Positions 25,721 through 33,688 of a stretch of 64,000 bases of DNA are shown piece after piece; within the stretch, counting starts at the first letter, position 1; each line of letters opens with the position of its first letter. This DNA is from Paenibacillus sp. LS1. GTDB lineage: Bacteria > Bacillota > Bacilli > Paenibacillales > Paenibacillaceae. Where the stretch lies: the NCBI RefSeq assembly GCF_026013365.1, contig NZ_JAPDOE010000002.1, positions 1,054,001 through 1,118,000 on the forward strand, written 5' to 3'. Both the position numbers and the translations under genes were made by a program. A model generated the notes under the pieces. The model did no database searches. It was given only the letters and a program-made list of their open reading frames with translations, and was not told where the DNA came from.

Positions 25721-26650
25721 ATGAATTCATACTCTCCTTACATCGAGTTTAACCGCAAGGAATGGGCTGAGCTTAAAGAACATCAGACCACTCTTCCACT
25801 GACGGAAGCCGAATTAGAACAGTTAAAGGGATTGAATGAAGAGGTATCGATTCAAGAAGTCGAAGATATATATCTGCCTCTTACCCACTTTATTGACTTA
25901 TATGCAAGAGTTTCACGAGAACTGAATCGACTGACGGCATCCTTTATGAAAAAAGAAGCTCTCCCCACCCCCTACATCATTGGGATCGGGGGAAGTGTTG
26001 CCGTGGGCAAAAGTACAGCGGCTCGCTTACTTCAGGCACTGCTCGCCAGAGGCAAGAATAGCCCCAAGGTTGACCTGGTCACAACCGACGGTTTCTTATA
26101 CCCCAATGCCGTGCTGCAAGAGAAGGGCATCATGAACCGCAAGGGATTCCCGGAAAGCTATGATATCAAATCCCTGATTAATTTCATGGGCGATGTGAAA
26201 TCAGGCAAACCCGAAGTGAAAGCACCGGTCTATTCTCACCTCGCCTACGATGTCATTCAAGGGGAAGAGAAGCAGATCTGTCAACCGGATATTCTCATTA
26301 TTGAAGGTATCAATGTACTTCAGATCAAAAAGGAAACGCCTTTGCTGGTCAGTGATTTCTTTGATTTCTCCATCTACATTGATGCGGAAGAAGAACATAT
26401 AAGACACTGGTACGTTGAGCGTTTCAAGCTGCTACGCAATACAGCGTTTCAGAACACGGATTCCTTTTTCCATCAACGATTCGCCAATATTGATGAAGAA
26501 GAAACCGTGCGTACGGCCAACCAGATCTGGCAAGATATCAATGCCAAGAATCTGCATGAAAACATTTTGCCAACCAAAGGACGGGCCAGGCTGATTCTGA
26601 AAAAGGAAGCCGATCACTCCATTGGGCAGATTCAATTGCGCAAACTGTAA
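25721..26650 (+). CDS. coaA: Type I pantothenate kinase
   Basis: Phosphorylates pantothenate with ATP, the first and regulated step of coenzyme A synthesis. The 309-residue product matches the usual length (about 310). It carries the P-loop [10 protein letters not shown] at residues 90-99, the acidic [10 protein letters not shown], the family segment RKGFPESYD, and IIEGINVLQ. The C-terminus ends in the typical [20 protein letters not shown]. The ATG at 25721 is preceded by AAGCGGG. Many Bacilli encode a type III enzyme (coaX) as well; none is in this window. Confidence 0.97.
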   Translation: MNSYSPYIEFNRKEWAELKEHQTTLPLTEAELEQLKGLNEEVSIQEVEDIYLPLTHFIDLYARVSRELNRLTASFMKKEALPTPYIIGIGGSVAVGKSTAARLLQALLARGKNSPKVDLVTTDGFLYPNAVLQEKGIMNRKGFPESYDIKSLINFMGDVKSGKPEVKAPVYSHLAYDVIQGEEKQICQPDILIIEGINVLQIKKETPLLVSDFFDFSIYIDAEEEHIRHWYVERFKLLRNTAFQNTDSFFHQRFANIDEEETVRTANQIWQDINAKNLHENILPTKGRARLILKKEADHSIGQIQLRKL

Positions 26651-26718
26651 ACAACATTCATGCTGGACAACTCATTTGATGTTGTATCTAATTACCCTTA
26701 AAAGGAGAGAAAAACACA

Positions 26719-27081
26719 TTGCAAACCCTGATTATCCTAGGCAGTATTATGATGTTCCTGGCTGTCGCTTTGGGTGCTTTTGGCGCACATGCGCTCAAGC
26801 GCAAATTATCCGCTGACATGATCAAAATTTATGAAACCGGCGTTCAATATCACCTTATCCACGGACTTGGAATCATCCTGATTGGACTGCTGGCAGACCG
26901 TCTCGAATCCTCTTCACTCGTCATGCTTGCCGGATGGCTACTGTTCGCCGGGATCATCCTGTTCTCGGGTAGCTTGTACGCTTTAAGTGTAACGGGTGTT
27001 CGCAAATTGGGAGCCATTACCCCACTTGGCGGAGTCGCATTTCTAGCTGGATGGGTTATGATCATTATTGCCGCATTGTAA
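26719..27081 (+). CDS. DUF423 family membrane protein (YwdK-like)
   Basis: Small membrane protein of 120 residues with four predicted helices and the family motif ALGAFGAHALK near the N-terminus. GVRKLGAITPLGGVAFLAGW near the C-terminus is also characteristic. The start is TTG at 26719 with GGAGA ten bases upstream; no ATG fits. It lies 68 bases after coaA and may share its transcript. Function unknown for the family. Confidence 0.88.
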   Translation: MQTLIILGSIMMFLAVALGAFGAHALKRKLSADMIKIYETGVQYHLIHGLGIILIGLLADRLESSSLVMLAGWLLFAGIILFSGSLYALSVTGVRKLGAITPLGGVAFLAGWVMIIIAAL

Positions 27082-27101
27082 ATATGCCCCATGGATAAAC
27101 G

Positions 27102-27145
27102 AAAAGAGTGTTCTGGCTGATATACTATCACTGGAGCACTCTTTT
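27102..27145. terminator. Bidirectional terminator between DUF423 gene and phosphatase gene
   Basis: AAAAGAGTGTTC pairs with GAGCACTCTTTT (one G-U) around a 20-base loop, between convergent genes. Confidence 0.85.
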
Positions 27146-27150
27146 GCTGT

Positions 27151-27702
27151 TCAATTTGTCCAAATTCTACGAATGGTGGGTAGCCCTGCATCTGGCCGTT
27201 GTCGCTCCAGCACATACACATCCGGGTTAGACAGTTTGGTCCACTCTTCATAACCAAAGGATGATTCATACTCACGAATAAGTAGTGATAACAGGTTTCC
27301 ATGTGTAACCACGGCCCCGTGCTGTTCAGGTCTGCTCCATAACTCTTCCAGTAATGCCATCCCTCTTGCAGCGGCGGTTCTGGATGATTCCCCACCTTCT
27401 TCCACCCAGTCCACATCATCGTATGTACGTTTCAGCACATCCATCCAGTTAGGCAGATTAACGGAGCTAAGTATCCTCTCCTGGAGACGTTCATCCGTAT
27501 GTATATGTTGCGACGTTGCTATGCCCAGTGGCATAGCCGTCTGAACGGCCCTTTTCCATGGACTGGAGACAATATACGTTATGGAATGATGAGCCAAGAT
27601 TTCTGCAAGTTTTTCAGCCTGCCTGAGCCCTTCATCTGTAAGCTCTGCATGGGGTTCCTGCCCTGTGGCCTTGGCGTGACGGATAAGATAAATGGACTGC
27701 AA
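27151..27702 (-). CDS. Histidine phosphatase family protein (phosphoglycerate mutase-like)
   Basis: Branch 1 histidine phosphatase of 183 residues. The catalytic motif is YLIRHAKATG with the phospho-accepting His, followed by LTDEGLRQAEKLAEIL. SPWKRAVQTAMPL holds the second arginine, and VVTHGNLLSLLI the second catalytic histidine. The start is TTG at 27702, placed eight bases after GGAGG; the GTG at 27711 lies inside that ribosome site. It is downstream of murI on the same strand, 25 bases apart. Substrate unknown. Confidence 0.88.
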   Translation of the reverse strand: MQSIYLIRHAKATGQEPHAELTDEGLRQAEKLAEILAHHSITYIVSSPWKRAVQTAMPLGIATSQHIHTDERLQERILSSVNLPNWMDVLKRTYDDVDWVEEGGESSRTAAARGMALLEELWSRPEQHGAVVTHGNLLSLLIREYESSFGYEEWTKLSNPDVYVLERQRPDAGLPTIRRIWTN

Positions 27703-27727
27703 AGCTATCACCTCCCTATGGTGTAAC

Positions 27728-28510
27728 TTACTTGGAGTTCATCTCAAGATATTGAAGTGCTCTGTACATCTTCTCCTGCTCTTCCGGTCGGCCTGATGAA
27801 CTAAGAAAGGTGACTTTTTCTCCTGTTCTGCCTTCATGCTGACCCACTAATTCAAGCCGCTGTTTCAGGTGGTTGACCGTACCTGTACTGCCATCAATAA
27901 TCTGTATATGATCTGGCAGAACCGTACGTAGAATGGACGTATAGAATGGATAATGCGTGCAGCCAAGCACCACTGTGCCATACCCTTGAAGATCGAGATC
28001 TGCCAGCTTGAACCGGAAATAATCAGCGATTTTGCTCGGATCAAAGTCCAGCTGTTCACACCACTCCACAAGTTCCGGCAGTGCAATGGAATCCACACTG
28101 TGGTGATCATCAACACGCGATACCAGTTCGTTATACTTGGTTTGGCTCAAGGTGAGGGCCGTAGCAAATACAAGCACTCTCTTCCCACTGTCACGATTCA
28201 TCTCCACGGCTGGTTTCACCGCAGGCTCCATGCCAATAATCGGAATATCGTACTTGGCGCGCAGATCCTTAACAGCCAGACTGGTTGCTGTATTACAAGC
28301 AATAACGATTGCTTGAACATCCTCCTGAAAGATGGCTTCCACACAATCAAAAATATGTCCTCTAACCTCATCCGCAGACTTGGTTCCATATGGGACATGC
28401 AAGGTATCCGCATAATACAGAAATTGTTCTTCCGGAAACTGTTGTAATGCCTTATGCAAAACGGTTAAACCACCAATGCCTGAATCAAAAAAAGCAATTT
28501 TCTTAGTCAA
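27728..28510 (-). CDS. murI: Glutamate racemase
   Basis: Makes D-glutamate for peptidoglycan. The 260-residue product begins MTKKIAFFDSGIGGLTVL. It has the two catalytic cysteines at 72 (VIACNTATS) and 184 (VLGCTHYP), plus the YYADTLHVPYG substrate loop. The start is TTG at 28510, six bases after GAGGTG; a longer frame to 28558 would include that ribosome site. It is followed by the histidine phosphatase gene. Essential in most Bacilli. Confidence 0.96.
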   Translation of the reverse strand: MTKKIAFFDSGIGGLTVLHKALQQFPEEQFLYYADTLHVPYGTKSADEVRGHIFDCVEAIFQEDVQAIVIACNTATSLAVKDLRAKYDIPIIGMEPAVKPAVEMNRDSGKRVLVFATALTLSQTKYNELVSRVDDHHSVDSIALPELVEWCEQLDFDPSKIADYFRFKLADLDLQGYGTVVLGCTHYPFYTSILRTVLPDHIQIIDGSTGTVNHLKQRLELVGQHEGRTGEKVTFLSSSGRPEEQEKMYRALQYLEMNSK

Positions 28511-28721
28511 GGATTTCACCTCTATAATGTATTCTTTCGGGTTCCAGGAACCTCTCAATGCTGCTCATGCTGACTGGAGGTGAGGTTTGTACTTCCGGCT
28601 CATCACACACTACAGTGCTTGACGACTTGCGGGAACCATTCCGGTTACGGATCGTTCTTCAGAATCGATTCCGCCCCTCCATTACTTCCGCTAAGTCAGG
28701 TACTATAGAGAAGATAAGCCA

Positions 28722-29108
28722 TTATTCTACGTTCATTTTATACTGTCTGAGCCAGTCCTTGCCACTATGCCATGCCTCTACGGGGTTATGCTCTCCAAGC
28801 AGTTCATTACTAGCCTGAGCCATGATCCATTCCTTAAGACTATTATCCGGACTGGATTCGAGCTGCTGTAGCAGTAAAAGCAGTCCTGCCTCACCCGTAT
28901 TCAGGATGTCCTCGTAAGCCTCACGGTTACCAGCAATATAATCATTTGGATTACTGCTGGTCAGGAGGACAGGGTCGCTAACCATCTGCTGCAACTTGCT
29001 TTCAATGGTTACTGATAATGCTTGGTCTTCTGTCCGAGTCGAACATGCTGCTACCGTCAATGCTGTGCATACGGATAACAAACCCAGAATCAGTCTTCTG
29101 CGATTCAC
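28722..29108 (-). CDS. Small lipoprotein of unknown function
   Basis: A 128-residue lipoprotein: basic start MNRRRLILGLLSV, lipobox VAAC with Cys 22, then a short linker and a helical, acidic domain. No known family recognised. The start is GTG at 29108 with AAAGGAGT upstream. Its first bases overlap the stop codon of the 60-codon ORF by 4 bases, suggesting coupled translation. It is the last gene of a minus-strand run. Confidence 0.75.
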   Translation of the reverse strand: MNRRRLILGLLSVCTALTVAACSTRTEDQALSVTIESKLQQMVSDPVLLTSSNPNDYIAGNREAYEDILNTGEAGLLLLLQQLESSPDNSLKEWIMAQASNELLGEHNPVEAWHSGKDWLRQYKMNVE

Positions 29109-29287
29109 TGTACCACTCCTTTCAACAACGAGTTAAACTCAACAGGTTCGACTGTAAGTCCAAACGAATTCACCGCATTTGTAATAAATTCAGCAAAGCT
29201 ATCATCATAATTATACTCTTTTCGATAAATACGGATATGCGCTTCGATGACATATTGCAGGTCCTTTTGTACGAAAGTGCGGATCAT
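29105..29287 (-). pseudogene. GNAT N-terminal fragment (60 codons)
   Basis: The 60-residue frame starts IRTFVQKDLQYVIEAHIRIYRKEYNYDDSF, which resembles the beginning of the acetyltransferase half of MarR-GNAT proteins (pattern R-x-F-x-x-x-D-L...H...Y...EY). The CoA-binding motif A that should follow is absent, so it appears to be a remnant or a very short derived protein. It overlaps both neighbours by 4 bases (ATGA upstream, GTGA downstream), so it still looks translated. It could retain a coupling function only. Family call is by eye. Confidence 0.55.
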
Positions 29288-30003
29288 TGGACGTCACAGC
29301 CCTCCCTCGAATTCAGAGTTGTGATGCTGAAATCCACACCAAACTGAATTAATCCCAATTTACGGGCAACATGCTGTGAAGCGAGATTATCCCAGGATGT
29401 ACTGTAGATCGGCATGCGTCCACGCTCCTTAACATCATACTGCCAGCACTTTACCGTCTCCGCTGCATATCCATGTCCTCTATAACCGGATGCGGTATAG
29501 AGGCTCGCCTCTGCACCATGAATGGAGACCCATGCAGAGCAGCACACTGCCACAGCAGAATCCTCAATAACATAAGCGGCAACAGGGCTTTTTTCATGCG
29601 AGTGATCCGTTAATTCCGGAAAATGCTCCGCAAGCAAATAACGCTGCTCATGACCAATCAACTGCACCTTCAGATCCCACTCATCTAATGTTTCAGGAAA
29701 AGCATAGGCTGGTCCCATCCACACACGGTTGACTGACTCAAAGGTTTCCATCTTTCGAATCAGTTTTGGAATATCCAGTGGAAGCTCGCTATCCTTACCC
29801 AACTGATCCATTAGATTCGGCGGTAACTGCTCATGGTAATAGGTCAGTGAACCGGCAGAAGTCATGCCGATAAAAATGGCTGGAGCCTGCCCACCACCCG
29901 GTTCGTTAATATTTAAAAGGCGCTGCTGCTCGTTGATCGTATATAAAGTATTCGCTTGTATTTTCAACATTTCCATAGGTGACAGGTTCGATTTTGGAAG
30001 CAT
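29284..30003 (-). CDS. GNAT family N-acetyltransferase
   Basis: A 239-residue two-part protein. The N-terminal half has no family I recognise. The C-terminal half is a GNAT domain of the FR47-like type: AAYVIEDSAVAVCCSAWVS, then ASLYTASGYRGHGYAAETVKCW, in which RGHGYA is the CoA loop, then STSWDNLASQHVARKLGLIQFG. Start ATG 30003 is 2 bases after the stop of the zinc-ribbon gene. It overlaps the next ORF by 4 bases. Substrate unknown. Confidence 0.82.
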   Translation of the reverse strand: MLPKSNLSPMEMLKIQANTLYTINEQQRLLNINEPGGGQAPAIFIGMTSAGSLTYYHEQLPPNLMDQLGKDSELPLDIPKLIRKMETFESVNRVWMGPAYAFPETLDEWDLKVQLIGHEQRYLLAEHFPELTDHSHEKSPVAAYVIEDSAVAVCCSAWVSIHGAEASLYTASGYRGHGYAAETVKCWQYDVKERGRMPIYSTSWDNLASQHVARKLGLIQFGVDFSITTLNSREGCDVQ

Positions 30004-30005
30004 AA

Positions 30006-30374
30006 CTATGAAGTTAACCTTTGCAATAATCGTTCGCCTACACTGCCTTTACCAGCTTCCTGCTGCTCCAGAAATTCGGGCAATTCACGTAATTCAGAAG
30101 GACGGTATCCAGCCCCGCACCCGCAATTATGGTAGGTAAAACCATGACGATATAGCGTCATCACTTTGGTCCATTGTTTGGTATCACTTTGCTTAGGTGC
30201 CTGAAAATCCTGTCCCATACTAACCATAGATACGGCACATTGCGGACACTTATATTCTAGCTTGGTAGCCACTTCAGGACTCAGATCGTGTCGGGAAACT
30301 TGTTTAAATGATTTGCGACAATTGAAGCATGCATAGATGTCTTTGTATGGTCCTGACATGGCATATCTGCACAT
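30006..30374 (-). CDS. Small zinc-ribbon protein
   Basis: A 122-residue cytoplasmic protein. It has CFNC near residue 16 and CPQC near 46, a spacing that fits a four-cysteine zinc ribbon. A further CGCGAGY lies near residue 84. The C-terminal region is charged (ELPEFLEQQEAGKG). Start ATG 30374 follows GGGGGTG; the longer frame to 30470 has no ribosome site. It sits between the frameshifted kinase-like gene and a GNAT gene, likely in one transcript. Function unknown. Confidence 0.75.
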   Translation of the reverse strand: MCRYAMSGPYKDIYACFNCRKSFKQVSRHDLSPEVATKLEYKCPQCAVSMVSMGQDFQAPKQSDTKQWTKVMTLYRHGFTYHNCGCGAGYRPSELRELPEFLEQQEAGKGSVGERLLQRLTS

Positions 30375-30462
30375 CGCCTGCACCCCCTTAATAATTTCCA
30401 TTATACGGGATTTCACACGCACATACGAATGGATTTTGCATATTTGCGAAAATTCTACCCAC

Positions 30463-31349
30463 TCACTCATGACCTTGCATCATAGCTTCTTTCCATGCCT
30501 CACTGAGTTCCGCAATCGTTACATACCGCTCGGACCGATCGGCACTCACCGCACGCATCACAACCTGATACAATGCTTCTCCGGCATCCCATCTGGCATA
30601 GGAACGATCTTTCTCCCCGCCAAGCAACCCGAACGCCGTTGCCCCCATATTGAATACATTGGTAACCGCATCTATGGGTGCGCCTAGTTCAAACTCTTCG
30701 GGAGACATAAAGCGGGAAGATCCCCACATACGCCCCATGGTATTGGTAAAAGAGCCCTTCCGATACAGATCGATATCGCAAATTTTCATGAATTCTCTGT
30801 CAAAATCATAGATCAGACTGCCATTTACAAATCAACAGCCACATAACCTCTTCGTTCCACCTCGATATGAAAATTCAGAATCTGCTCCATTGCCCGAATA
30901 CGTGTTTTCACCGGAAGCTGTCTGAACCGATAGTAGGGCGAACGTGGATCTTCATACTTGGCCGGAGGCGGGAAATACCAATGGGAGTGCAGACACTCGC
31001 CATCCACCCAATCGAAGACACAGGCATAGCCCTCATCCGTTGCAAAATGATGTGTTAGTCGAATCAACGTGTCATGAGCCAAATCCTCGTAGACGGAAAC
31101 AGATGATTTCAGATTACGAATAGCTTCCGGGGGACTTCCCGTATGATTCGCATGAATCGTATGTGCTCCCGCATACTTTACGAATAATTTCTTTCCATCC
31201 TTTTGCACAATACCGAAGGAGAGATTCCCTGAATCCTGCTGATCGAATACGCGAAAGACCGTACCCAAGGGCCGTAACCAATCGAAAGAATGAGACTCTT
31301 TTAAGACAAAAGAAACACCATCGATCTCAAGTTTAACCTGATCCGTCAT
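30463..31349 (-). pseudogene. Frameshifted protein-kinase-like gene
   Basis: Two adjacent frames together make one protein. The upstream frame (31349 to 30825) has an N-lobe-like region (GKKLFVKYAGA with a candidate ATP-binding Lys, VFDWVDGECLH) and ends at TAA just after RRGYVAVDL. The downstream frame continues without an ATG as NGSLIYDFDREFMKICDIDLYRKG, then GRMWGSSRFMSPEEFELGA, an activation-segment/APE-like region of Ser/Thr kinase-like proteins. One extra base near 30826-30832 would restore the reading frame. DIDLY fits the DFG-like position. It is either a genuine inactivation or a sequencing error at a T-rich spot. The start ATG 31349 overlaps the GNAT stop by 4 bases. Confidence 0.82.
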
Positions 31350-31924
31350 TGGACTCCTCCTGTGCTGGTATCATCATCCAATGTTGAACGCTCCGTATAA
31401 AAGTAATTCATATGAGCCTCATCATATCCCTGACCATGGACTTCCAATGCGTTTCGCTCAATGCCGTATACTTCAAATCCATATCGCTCGTATAAACGTC
31501 TGGCTGATTCATTCGTTGTAACAACACTCAGATTAATCTGCTTGATGCCCTCCAGATGTCTTCCCCGATCCAGCACCTCGCGGAGCAAGCGCGAAGCCAG
31601 CCCACTTCCCCGATATTGCGGAGCTACATAGACGCCCCAGATCATACCTTTGTGCCTGAGCTTCAGGCCGTGTTCCCTTTTGAAACCCATCATTCCCGCC
31701 AAGGTTCCTTCTTCTGTATATGCGCCCAGAATGTAATCATCCGGTTCATTATGTATGCGCTCCTGCACTTCACTCAAGGGGATCTGAATGGACAACTCGA
31801 ACGAAGCCCCGAAGGCTTCAGGATGTTTTTTCAGTGCTTCCAGTCGCAAAGGCCAGTAGATGTCTGCTTCATCTCGCTGAATATTGCGAATGATATAGGT
31901 CTCTTGCTTTCGATCTTCGTTCAT
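31346..31924 (-). CDS. GNAT family N-acetyltransferase
   Basis: A 192-residue acetyltransferase with an N-terminal IRNIQRDEADIYWPLRLEALKKHPEAFG, motif A IWGVYVAPQYRGSGLASRLLREVL (CoA loop RGSGLA) and LSVVTTNESARRLYERYGFEVYG. This resembles ribosomal-alanine or spermidine-type GNATs, but the acceptor is unknown. Start ATG 31924 overlaps the DJ-1 stop codon by 4 bases and its end overlaps the kinase-like gene by 4, so the three are translationally coupled. Confidence 0.88.
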   Translation of the reverse strand: MNEDRKQETYIIRNIQRDEADIYWPLRLEALKKHPEAFGASFELSIQIPLSEVQERIHNEPDDYILGAYTEEGTLAGMMGFKREHGLKLRHKGMIWGVYVAPQYRGSGLASRLLREVLDRGRHLEGIKQINLSVVTTNESARRLYERYGFEVYGIERNALEVHGQGYDEAHMNYFYTERSTLDDDTSTGGVQ

Positions 31925-32502
31925 TCTTCCACCACTCCCTGCATCTCATAAGGATAATCGATCTGAAGTTTCACATTCGCCGCCGCTTCCTGCCCTGCGA
32001 GCAAACCAACAACATAAATCCCCAGATCAATGGACGTGGCTACTCCACCGGCTGTAATTACATTCCCATCTTTTACAATTCGCTTCTGAATTACCTCGGC
32101 GACATACGGCTCAAGCAAATCATATGCACGGGGATGTGTTGTTGCTTTTTTACCGGATAAAAAACCAGCCGCACCTAGCAGCAGAGAGCCTGTGCACACC
32201 GAAACCTTCAAAGGCACAGATTCAGCCTGTTTCAGCCAACCTACGAAGGCCTCGTCATATCGAAGCTTGCGCGTTCCCATGCCCCCGGGGATAAACACGA
32301 GATCATATTCCGACAGGTCAGGCTTCACTCGATCCACCTTCAACGTTAAACCAGACTCATCCGTGACCTGATCTGTCATGGCACAGGTTTCCCACGTCGT
32401 CCCTTTGGTTGGTTCAAAGAAATTCAACCGATTGATCACATCATAAAATCCAGCAAAATCAAGGAAAGTCAGTCCATCAAACAAAACGAATGCAATTTTC
32501 AC
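31921..32502 (-). CDS. DJ-1/PfpI family protein
   Basis: A 193-residue class I glutamine-amidotransferase-like protein. It has the conserved N-terminus KIAFVLFDGLTFLDFAGFYD and the nucleophile elbow SVCTGSLLLGAAGFLSGKKATTHPRA with its cysteine. This pattern is closest to isonitrile-hydratase or GATase domains of AraC regulators, but no DNA-binding domain is present. The start is GTG 32502, eight bases after GGAGG. First gene in a coupled run of GNAT and kinase-like genes. Reaction unknown. Confidence 0.85.
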   Translation of the reverse strand: MKIAFVLFDGLTFLDFAGFYDVINRLNFFEPTKGTTWETCAMTDQVTDESGLTLKVDRVKPDLSEYDLVFIPGGMGTRKLRYDEAFVGWLKQAESVPLKVSVCTGSLLLGAAGFLSGKKATTHPRAYDLLEPYVAEVIQKRIVKDGNVITAGGVATSIDLGIYVVGLLAGQEAAANVKLQIDYPYEMQGVVEE

Positions 32503-32523
32503 ATGAAAAACCTCCGTGTTTTT

Positions 32524-32673
32524 TTATTGCGATGCTTTACGAACCTTATCCCTTTCCATTGCTTCCTTCACCCGATCACGCGCTGGCAACTTGCTATTAA
32601 TATGAAAGAGGAGACCCACAATCGCAAGAAGTAAAATAATGACGATGAATTCGAATATGCTTATCCCTCCCAA
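32524..32673 (-). CDS. Small single-span membrane protein, uncertain start
   Basis: A frame of up to 49 codons: a hydrophobic helix IFEFIVIILLLAIVGLLFHI followed by a charged tail (NSKLPARDRVKEAMERDKVR). The composition and tail fit a real small membrane protein of the ribosome-site/TM/charged-tail type. No ATG is in frame. TTG at 32673 has no good ribosome site. GGGAGGG lies 6-7 bases before an ATA codon (32658-32656), which would give a 44-residue product but would be an exceptional start. A mutated ATG is possible. It is located between the SDR and DJ-1 genes on the same strand. Confidence 0.5.
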   Translation of the reverse strand: MGGISIFEFIVIILLLAIVGLLFHINSKLPARDRVKEAMERDKVRKASQ

Positions 32674-32707
32674 TCGGAATTATGCAATCGTATCTCCTGC
32701 CTAATCG

Positions 32708-33628
32708 CTATTTTAAGCCATGGGCGATGATCCGCTCTAGCCACTTCCAAGGTAGTACCGCTTTGCCTATGATCAGCACACGCGAACCTTTTCCCAGCGC
32801 ATATCGAAGCCTTGGTGCACGCATCCGCGCAATTCGGCCAATCAGATCTGCCACTTCCTGTGGGTCAGGTGCAGTTTCACTCGCATGTTTGGAATAGCGA
32901 AGAACCGCATCCAGCTTATGCTTATATGGGGAGTTCTCGCTCCGGTGAATCTCACCCAAACCTTTATTCCAGATCGGCGTGCGATAAGAGCCAGGCTCAA
33001 CTAATACCACCCGAACGCCAAACGAAGACATCTCATGGCGCAAACTTTCCGTGAATCCTTCCACAGCGAATTTGGAGGCAGCATAGGGCGCATACCCTGG
33101 AAAACCGGACAACCCACTGACGCTGGACAAGTTAATAATCAGTCCCTGCTTCTGTTCACGCATCACAGGCAGTACCGCCCGTGTCACGGCGATTAATCCA
33201 AACAGATTGGTTTCCATCTGACGCCGCCAATCCTCCATCGATACTTCCTCAATGAACCCGCCCACCGCAAATCCCGCATTGTTCACCAGTATATCGATTC
33301 GGCCATTATTGTGAAGTACGGTACTCACAGCTTTATGCACCGATTCAGCATCGGTCACATCCAGTTGCACATATTGCAAACGTTCGGATATCCCCGCCTG
33401 TTCAGCCAGCTTCACCAATTCTTCTCTTCGACTCAGGTCACGCATTGTAGCAACAACACGATATCCTTGCTTGGCAAGGGTGATTGCGGTAAGCATACCG
33501 AAACCACTGGATGTACCTGTAATTAAGGCCACAGGAGCGTTAGCTCCCTCCTTCGTTTTTTTCACTACATCCGAATCTGTGTTAATCCGTCCCTGCCCGG
33601 CTTCTGTTAAGTGCTCCTCTGCTGTCAC
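32708..33628 (-). CDS. SDR family NAD(P)-dependent oxidoreductase
   Basis: Classical short-chain dehydrogenase of 306 residues. It has an N-terminal extension of about 30 residues, cofactor motif TGTSSGFG at 37-44, NNAG near 116-119, catalytic Ser 168/169 and YAASK (Tyr 182, Lys 186), then VEPGSYRTPIW. It is the last gene of the KAS III operon, 60 bases after the adenylating enzyme. The GTG start at 33628 has AAGG upstream. It could reduce a beta-keto or aldehyde product of the pathway; this is inference. The C-terminus has a basic, possibly membrane-associated segment (GKAVLPWKWLERIIAHGLK). Confidence 0.88.
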   Translation of the reverse strand: MTAEEHLTEAGQGRINTDSDVVKKTKEGANAPVALITGTSSGFGMLTAITLAKQGYRVVATMRDLSRREELVKLAEQAGISERLQYVQLDVTDAESVHKAVSTVLHNNGRIDILVNNAGFAVGGFIEEVSMEDWRRQMETNLFGLIAVTRAVLPVMREQKQGLIINLSSVSGLSGFPGYAPYAASKFAVEGFTESLRHEMSSFGVRVVLVEPGSYRTPIWNKGLGEIHRSENSPYKHKLDAVLRYSKHASETAPDPQEVADLIGRIARMRAPRLRYALGKGSRVLIIGKAVLPWKWLERIIAHGLK

Positions 33629-33688
33629 GGCGTGACCTTCTTTCCTCGGTAAATTGCTTACTTCCTACCTAGACCGCAAGACTCCTGC

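Noticed and set aside
28558..28818. 86-codon plus ORF between murI and the lipoprotein
   Set aside because: Overlaps the real lipoprotein gene antisense and lacks coding character.
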